Origin: Hydnum rufescens UP504
Lineage: Eukaryota; Basidiomycota; Agaricomycetes; Cantharellales; Hydnaceae
DNA: 11,391 nucleotides
Assembly: GCA_014904985.1 (NCBI GenBank)
Contig: MU129200.1
Span: forward strand, 43,449-54,839
Direction of reading: 5' to 3'
Under the pieces are notes generated by a model, which ran no database searches, had not been told where the DNA came from, and saw only the letters and a list, made by a program, of their open reading frames with translations. The position numbers and the translations under genes are program-made. Below, piece after piece: positions 6,019-11,391 of the stretch; within the stretch, counting starts at the first letter, position 1, and each line of letters begins with the position of its first letter.

Positions 6019-9000
6019 TCAGACATTAGACCAAACACCATAATGTTGATGTAGCGCCAAAGGCATTCGAACCGAGTCCCAACTTGGAGCACCAGGAGCA
6101 ATGGGCACTTGGACTATGTCCTTTTTCCAAGCTGTCATCCAGTCATACAGTTGGTGTGCCCGCAGAAGCCCAAAATACGAGACATCTTCATCCTTGGATC
6201 CCATGAAGAGGTCCATTGCAGCTGAATACTCTTCATGGAACCATGTCTGAAGGTTGGCATGCTCACCCTTGCACCTCTCAAGCTCCTGCTGGCAGCTGGC
6301 CACCTCCTGTGAGATCTGGATACCTTCTTTGACTGAGGGATCTGCCAACCAAGGGGGCACAACTCCATCCAGGAAATCCGCAATATCGCCTCGAGAATCT
6401 TCCCATATATCTTGATCCACATCCAGCTTGTACAGGCCATCCATTGTGAGCATTGGCGGAATGTATGCATCTCTCTGAATACCTCCCCTTCCCCTAAGCG
6501 CAACCAGTTCCTTTAGCCTTGCATTGTATTTCTTTACAGTGGCCTCAATCCTGCCGGATCGGTTTTTCACAGCTTTCTCGACATGGGCCTTTGTCTTCTG
6601 GTCCAAGATGCAACTTGAGTTCGCACAGTCCAATGTGGCAAGCTCGAACTTCCTAGCCCTCAGCTTCTTCAGAAGTTGCTCACAAAGTGCATGGAGGTTC
6701 AGCTGAATATTGACCCATTTATCCTTCTTGAGCCTATTTAACTCAGATGCAGACACACGGTCGGTTAGCTGCAGCTCATCAGTCTTCTTGTTGATCATGG
6801 TCTCCAATCGCCGGATGGCCTCCTTCAGCAGCCTGACTTTTTCCTGCCACTCCGCCTGCACTTCATTGCTTGCAGTCGTGTCATCTTGGACCAAATCATT
6901 CCCCTCAGCAATCAAATCCTTGAGATTCCCTCACTGAGCCTCAAGGGTTGCAGTCAGAGATATGATCCGTTCCACAGCTCGGGCACCTTTCGTCTGAGAC
7001 TGGCATGAAACAGGTTGGCTGTGATATTCTCGTTGGGGCTTTGAACTGCTCCATTAAGTAACTGGGAGAGCGGTCACCGAGCTTCATCTCTGCCTCTTCT
7101 AGGCAGTGCTGCAACCGATCAATTCGACCTTGGAGCCACCTTCCCATTCCCATGCGCTTCCCATCATCAATGTGCTCCACCTGGAGGTCAAGAATGAAGA
7201 GACGCTGGTGATAGCCTGTCACCCGCAACCCAGGGATAAGCCTGTGAAGCTCACTCCAAAACCGCTCACACCCTTCGCCATCTGAGAGTCCCCAGAGCTC
7301 TGATTTGTGAGGATGATACCAGAGCTGCATGCCCATTGATGACCGTATGCATGGAAAATTGAAACCCCCCACTCCAAGCGAGGCAGCCATTCTGGCATGA
7401 ATCTCCACTTTTCAGAGTCTGGTCCATCTGACAGCCAATGTCATACAGGGCCCCAATTCTCCAGTGACTCGGTACATGCTTCAGGATGGTCTCCAACAGC
7501 GCAAAGACATAGAACTGCTTCTCTCCTGCAGTCCACATGCTTGCAACAGCAAGTGGTATGTCATGACGGCACAGTAGAGCTATTACCCAGTATCTTCAAA
7601 ATACTGGGTTGATGCCTTGACATGATCTTCATCTGCAGCAATAAATGACTGCCAACATGCATCATAGGTTGAGTTTGGTGCATGGAGGCCTGGTTCCACC
7701 ATATCATCCTCCAGGTGATCTGTGTAATAATCGGTGCCCTTGTTGGCTGTGCATTTCAGTCCCATGCATGCTGGCCTTGCAGGATGAGTCTCCAGGATTT
7801 TCCTTTCCCAGGACTCCAAATAGTCCCTCGACAACACGATTGTCTTGGGTGAAGTGACTGGGGATTGCATGCCCCTGTCTCTCCCTCATGACCATGTCAT
7901 CGGTCTTCATTGCGGATCCGCTTAAGTTGGAAATTTGCATCAATGCAAACTATGAGCTGGACTCTACAAGTTTCATTGCAGTCAGAATGACTATTATCCC
8001 GGCTTGTCACAGATAATAGCCTACTCACGGCATATTACGTGTGTCTGTATGATTTCCTCCAAAACAAAGTGGCATTGCGACCTCAAGTATTCACTGGGGT
8101 GGGTTATGGTCAGCAGGAAGTGATTTGAGCAGACGTCAGGAGGCAGATCGCAGACACAATGAGTGAGAACGGTGCAGGAGCATTACTGAAGCATTTGCGG
8201 AGTTGAGTTTTGCACAGCTTCGGATCGCTCTGAATGGTTGATATACCCCGATCCCTCGCTCATGTACCGCGTTCTCTCCGCAAACTCTGAGATCAACCTC
8301 TCTATCATCCTGGCACAATTTGAGATAATTCTATGCACTGACCAACCAAACAAGACCTGAAATAGTGTGCAAGTGCATCACAAAAAGTGTCACCCGAAAA
8401 AATGAATCTCCACTCCTGTTGCAAACTCATAGCCATGAGCTTGAGGTACTCGACAGAGTCTGGCCACATGCTCTTTCAATTGGGTGCCGTATGAAAAATA
8501 CGGGAGGGCACAATTCAAGCATGTCGAGACTGACTGCAATGTGGGGAAAGAGGTGAACATGGGAAGAAACGCGCTTCGACAAGCTTGGATGGCAGCCAGA
8601 CCGGCATGGACAGACCGGCAGCACAACCTCTTCCAGTCGCTCTCATGGAAACGCAGAGAACCCGAAGGAGTTGAGGTGCCCCACATCTACATTACTGGAG
8701 GACTATGGGCTCTTCTGCACGAGGGATCTGAGAAGCGCCCCGAGTGACCTTCATGTAGGGACGGATAGGCCGTGTTAACACCTCTCTGTTCCATCTATCT
8801 GCTGAGCAAGTTTACAAGTGCAGCAAGATCGTTTGTCCCTTCATTACTTGTATTTTACTCCCTGGCTCGTTTCAGCCTGCATATTGCACATCCACATGGT
8901 CCCAGCTGAAGTACTCGGAACGTGTAAGGGGAGGATCAGGAGGAATTGAGGTGAGACTGATGTTTCGAGGGAGGGCAAAGGCGAATGGGCAATGTCTCGG

Positions 9001-9149
9001 GCAGATGCAGGTATAGAAGGGGCCATCATGCGCCTAGGCCTTTTGGATGGAGGGGGCTCATGCTCACTACCTCGATTTGGAGGTAGTTTTTGTTTTTGGT
9101 GCATTTGTTTCTCCCTCCTCTTCTTGGCAGCCACGACTGCAGCCAACAT
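6019..9149 (-). pseudogene. KDZ-family transposase, heavily decayed (main body)
   Basis: KDZ transposases are DDE (RNase H-fold) enzymes, expanded in basidiomycetes. Reading 5' to 3': ATG 9149 (or 9197) and a basic, NLS-like N-terminus (KKRREKQ, SKRPRR). Then cysteine motifs CRCG (about 8690) and CPCRSG (about 8600), and KLVEARFFPCSP (about 8586). Then PSEYLRSQ followed by PLCFGG (about 8100-8050) and a 65-nt intron. The core has VCIDANFQLKR (Asp 7939-7941), ALYDIGCQMD (Asp 7440-7442), IFHAYGHQW (about 7350) and LSDGEGCERFW (Glu 7274-7276). After this comes a coiled-coil-like region (about 6915-6600) and a conserved C-terminal part to TGA 6019. About ten frame changes are needed, including near 8955, 8630, 8595, 8545, 8490, 8310, 8072, 7880, 7587, 7410, 7330 and 6930, most explained by one lost base. 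In-frame stops include 8872, 8812, 8692, 8476, 8183, 7897 and 6931 (lowest base). The 3' half is best kept. The family call is secure; the N-terminal start is uncertain. Confidence 0.9.
7964..8028 (-). other. Intron in the KDZ transposase gene
   Basis: Donor GTGAGT, branch-site-like CTGAC about 18 nt before the acceptor CTTGTAG, length 65 nt. Removing it joins CFGGNHTDTRNMP to VQLIVCIDANF in the correct phase, in agreement with the KDZ layout where the CPLCFGG-type motif precedes the first catalytic Asp. Confidence 0.8.
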
Positions 9150-9239
9150 TATGTGAAAGCAGAGCAAGAAACTCGGAAATGGTATTGATGAGGCCATAAC
9201 AATAGGAACGAATGATAGGCAAGGTGGTGTGTGGGTGAG

Positions 9240-10345
9240 AGAAAAAACTTGACAATGGATGGATGGCCGATTCACGCAAGAGACTGCACTGCACGACTGG
9301 CAAGAATAATGGCGACTGCAGGTGAAACTGCGGTGTGACACTACCTGATGCTTTGAGATGGTGACAGGGTAGTGAGAAAAAACTTGAAAAAGAGCTGGTT
9401 CATGCAAGAGATGGCATGGATAATGGCAACTGCAGACGAAAACTGTGGGTGTGACACTACCCAATGCTTTGAGGGAGGGTGATGGGATGATGTACAGGTG
9501 AGGTAATGCTTGAAAAAAGAGCTAGTTCATGCAAGAGATGGCATGGATAGTGGCGACTGCAGACAGACTGCGGTGTGACACTACCCGATGCTTTTGAGAG
9601 AGGGTGACGAGATGATGTATGGGTGAGATAAAAAGAGCTGGTTCGCGCAAGAGGTGGCATGGATAGTGGCTGACTGCAGACGGAACTGCGTGTGACACTA
9701 CCCGATGCTTTGAGAGAGGGTGACGAGATGGTGTATGGGCGAGATAACAGTCGAAAAAAAAGAGCTGGTTCGCTCAAGAGATGGCACAGATAGTGGCGAC
9801 TGCAGACAAAACTGTGGTGTGACACTACCCAATGCTTTGAGAGAGGGGTGACAGAGATGATGTATGGGTGAGATAAAAAAGAGCCGGTTCGCGCAAGAGG
9901 TGGCACGGATAGTGGTGACTGCGGACAAAACCGCGGTGTGACACTACCCGATGCTTCTGAGGGAGGGTGACGAGATGATGTATGGGCAAGATAACAGTCG
10001 AAAAAAAGAGCTGGTTCGCTCAAGAGACGGCACGGATAGTGGCAACTGCAGACAAAACCGCGGTGTGACACTACCCAATGCTTTGAGAGAGGGTGACGAG
10101 ATGATGTATGGGTGAGATAAAAAAGAGCTGGTTCGCGCAAGAAGTGGCACAGATAGTGGCGACTGTGGACAAAACCATGGTGACACTACCCAGTGCCTTG
10201 AGAGAGGGCGATGAGGTGAAATGACGCGCGTGACGTGGTGAGCGACCCGATGATAGCTCAGAAAAAAGAGCTGGGTTTGTTAACTATAATAGCATGGATA
10301 GGTGCGAATTGGCGCGCAGTTGAAACTGTGGTGTGACATCGTACC
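9240..10345. repeat. Tandem array, 115-127 bp unit, dimeric higher-order structure
   Basis: The landmark TGTGACACTACC (with small changes) starts at 9334, 9450, 9574, 9691, 9818, 9937, 10064, about 10179 and, diverged, 10332. Spacings are 116, 124, 117, 127, 119, 127, 115 and 153. Long units carry an extra block before the A-run (ATAACAGTCGAAAA or similar) and mostly CGCTCAAGAGATGG; short units have ATAAAAAAGAGC and CGCGCAAGAGGTGG. Long and short alternate. The minus-strand ORFs here are repeat translations (repeated SHPYIISSPS-like peptides) and not annotated as genes. The array sits directly upstream of the KDZ start, so it may be the element's 5' subterminal or promoter region, or an independent satellite. 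Confidence 0.9.
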
Positions 10346-10860
10346 AGTGCTGAGGGCGAGGGTGAGATGGGCGACGTGCAGGGAGAGATATATTGCATTA
10401 TATCTATTAATGCAGAAATCCACGCAATGATGGATGCGGTATGGGAGGGGGTAATATAGTGGCGACTGCAGAAGATCTCGATGTGATCAGTATCTCTGGT
10501 GCGCGGGTTGTAGAATTTTTCGGGTGGCGAGACGGAGCGAATGTTGGGTGGGATGAAGCGTGACCAGGGTTCGAGTGGAATGAGAAAACGTTCAATGCAT
10601 ACTGAAGGATCTGGAGCAGATGAAGCGGTAACGGAAGTGGCGACTGCACTCAAAATTCAGGTGTGACATGGGGATGCTAGCCCGGTGCCCTGAGTGAGAA
10701 TAACGCTGATAAAATTAAACAGTAGGAAAGACCCCAAGGGGATCTGCGCAGAGTGACTTAGCGAGCGGAGGCGCAGTCGAAACTGCAGTGTGACAACATA
10801 CCAGTGCCATATTGCCCCGAGGAGTAGTCTGAGCGTGAGATTTTAGTCAACAGATGGCAC
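10346..10860. repeat. Degenerate, dispersed copies of the array core
   Basis: The segment holds no convincing gene. The array core (GGCGACTGCA, A-rich spacer, TGTGACA) recurs near 10459-10485 (GTGGCGACTGCAGAAG, then GATGTGATCAG), 10636-10670 (GTGGCGACTGCACTC, then GGTGTGACATGGGG) and 10770-10807 (GTCGAAACTGCAGTGTGACA, then CCAGTGCC). Spacing is irregular and the units between are not alignable by eye. This looks like the decayed edge of the array. Minus-strand ORFs at 10258-10653 are not supported as genes. Confidence 0.55.
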
Positions 10861-10887
10861 CACTAATACTTATTAGGTGTACATAGT

Positions 10888-11142
10888 ATGGCGGACATGG
10901 ATGCTGTGACCAAAAATCCATATGTAAGATGCTTACATTTCCCGCTATGGGAGAATGAGATGAACGATAGCAACCAAGGACATGCCACGACGCAGGTGAA
11001 GTTAGTAGCAGAAGTAATGAAGGAAAACGAGGGTTCTATCCGGCCATGCACATTCGTAACGTGTCCCAAGCCCCAGATAGGATCGGATGGAGCCAGGATT
11101 CTATTCGTCTGGGAACTGTGTGTGAGAAAGAAAGGCCATTAA
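10888..11142 (+). CDS. Small hypothetical ORF, function unknown
   Basis: ATG at 10888 to TAA at 11140-11142, 84 codons. The translation is ordinary and hydrophilic (begins MADMDAVTKNPYVRCLHFPLWENE; ends ELCVRKKGH) with four cysteines and no recognised domain, signal peptide or membrane segment. The opposite strand has a shorter open frame (10863-11069) that looks less protein-like. It lies just outside the degenerate repeat edge. I see no splice-linked neighbour. It could be a chance ORF or an exon of a gene that continues beyond the window. Confidence 0.25.
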   Translation: MADMDAVTKNPYVRCLHFPLWENEMNDSNQGHATTQVKLVAEVMKENEGSIRPCTFVTCPKPQIGSDGARILFVWELCVRKKGH

Positions 11143-11391
11143 AAGATAGGGGGTACGGTAGAAAGGGGTGGAAAGGAAGGGCCATGGATTTGAAAAGGGC
11201 CATAGCTCAAGGAAATTAAAATACTGTCAGGGTAGACGAGTGTGCAGATCGCCATCAATCTGCCCTTCTACGCTTGCATCACCAGCCCCATTGGGACCAA
11301 ACCAGAACCATGGTCCGTGTTCTTCTGAAACTTCGGAAACCTCAATTGCATTGCTGCAGAAGCTAAATCAGTCGAGTAGATCTCTCTCTTT

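Noticed and set aside
6135..6503. 122-codon minus ORF overlapping the KDZ C-terminal region
   Set aside because: Different frame from the long intact KDZ frame 6019-6915; shadow ORF.
7585..7611. Hairpin ACCCAGTAT / ATACTGGGT within KDZ
   Set aside because: It falls on the conserved codons for QYFEDTG and is explained by coding sequence; no flanking terminator or element.
8390..8686. Minus ORF with a C2HC-like zinc finger pattern (CLNC...H...C)
   Set aside because: This frame is out of phase with the KDZ path for most of its length. The homology runs in the other two frames, so the finger pattern is probably accidental.
8484..8747. Plus-strand 87-codon ORF opposite the KDZ N-terminal region
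   Set aside because: The minus strand carries KDZ motifs (KLVEARFFPCSP, WPDSVEYLK) across the same bases, so this is an antisense shadow.
9457..10186. Long minus-strand ORFs with repeated SHPYIISSPSLKALGSV-like peptide
   Set aside because: They are translations of the tandem array in several frames, with frame switching between units; no sign of selection on a protein.

Overview
The window looks like repeat-rich DNA from a filamentous fungus, most likely a mushroom-forming basidiomycete (Agaricomycetes). This is inferred from a KDZ-family (Kyakuja-Dileera-Zisupton) transposase, a BED-finger hAT transposase, and many 47-72 nt introns with fungal-type splice sites. I see no bacterial gene organisation, tRNA, rRNA or CRISPR array.

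The core is a nested pair of DNA transposons on the minus strand. The outer one is a KDZ element. Its decayed transposase gene starts near 9149 and runs down to 6019, and its acidic C-terminal tail lies 3.25 kb away at 2740-2547. The two parts are separated by a hAT element (2749-5999) with 18-bp terminal inverted repeats (one mismatch) and a perfect 8-bp target duplication, ATTCTTGT, at 2741-2748 and 6000-6007. If the hAT and one duplication copy are ignored, the KDZ frame runs on without a shift. The hAT transposase can be modelled as eight exons (5802 to 2930) covering BED finger, RNase H-like core and C-terminal dimerisation domain. It has about two nonsense codons and one or two frame changes. 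KDZ carries about ten frame changes and six or more stops, so it is the older insertion, provided the indels are not assembly errors.

Upstream of the KDZ start lies a tandem array (about 9240-10345) with a 115-127 bp unit. Long and short units alternate, giving a dimeric higher-order period near 245 bp. Degenerate copies of its core reach about 10810. From 10888 to 11142 there is one unrecognised plus-strand ORF; 11143-11391 shows nothing I can name.

The left 2.3 kb holds a possible 3' end of a plus-strand spliced gene (2-222), an imperfect hairpin (55-89), a decayed minus-strand coding stretch of unknown function (488-958), a poly-T-rich segment with a possible MITE (959-1346), a two-part minisatellite (1520-1876), and an uninterrupted minus-strand frame of unknown function (1915-2313). 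The genes do not form a pathway. The window is a layered transposon and repeat landscape.
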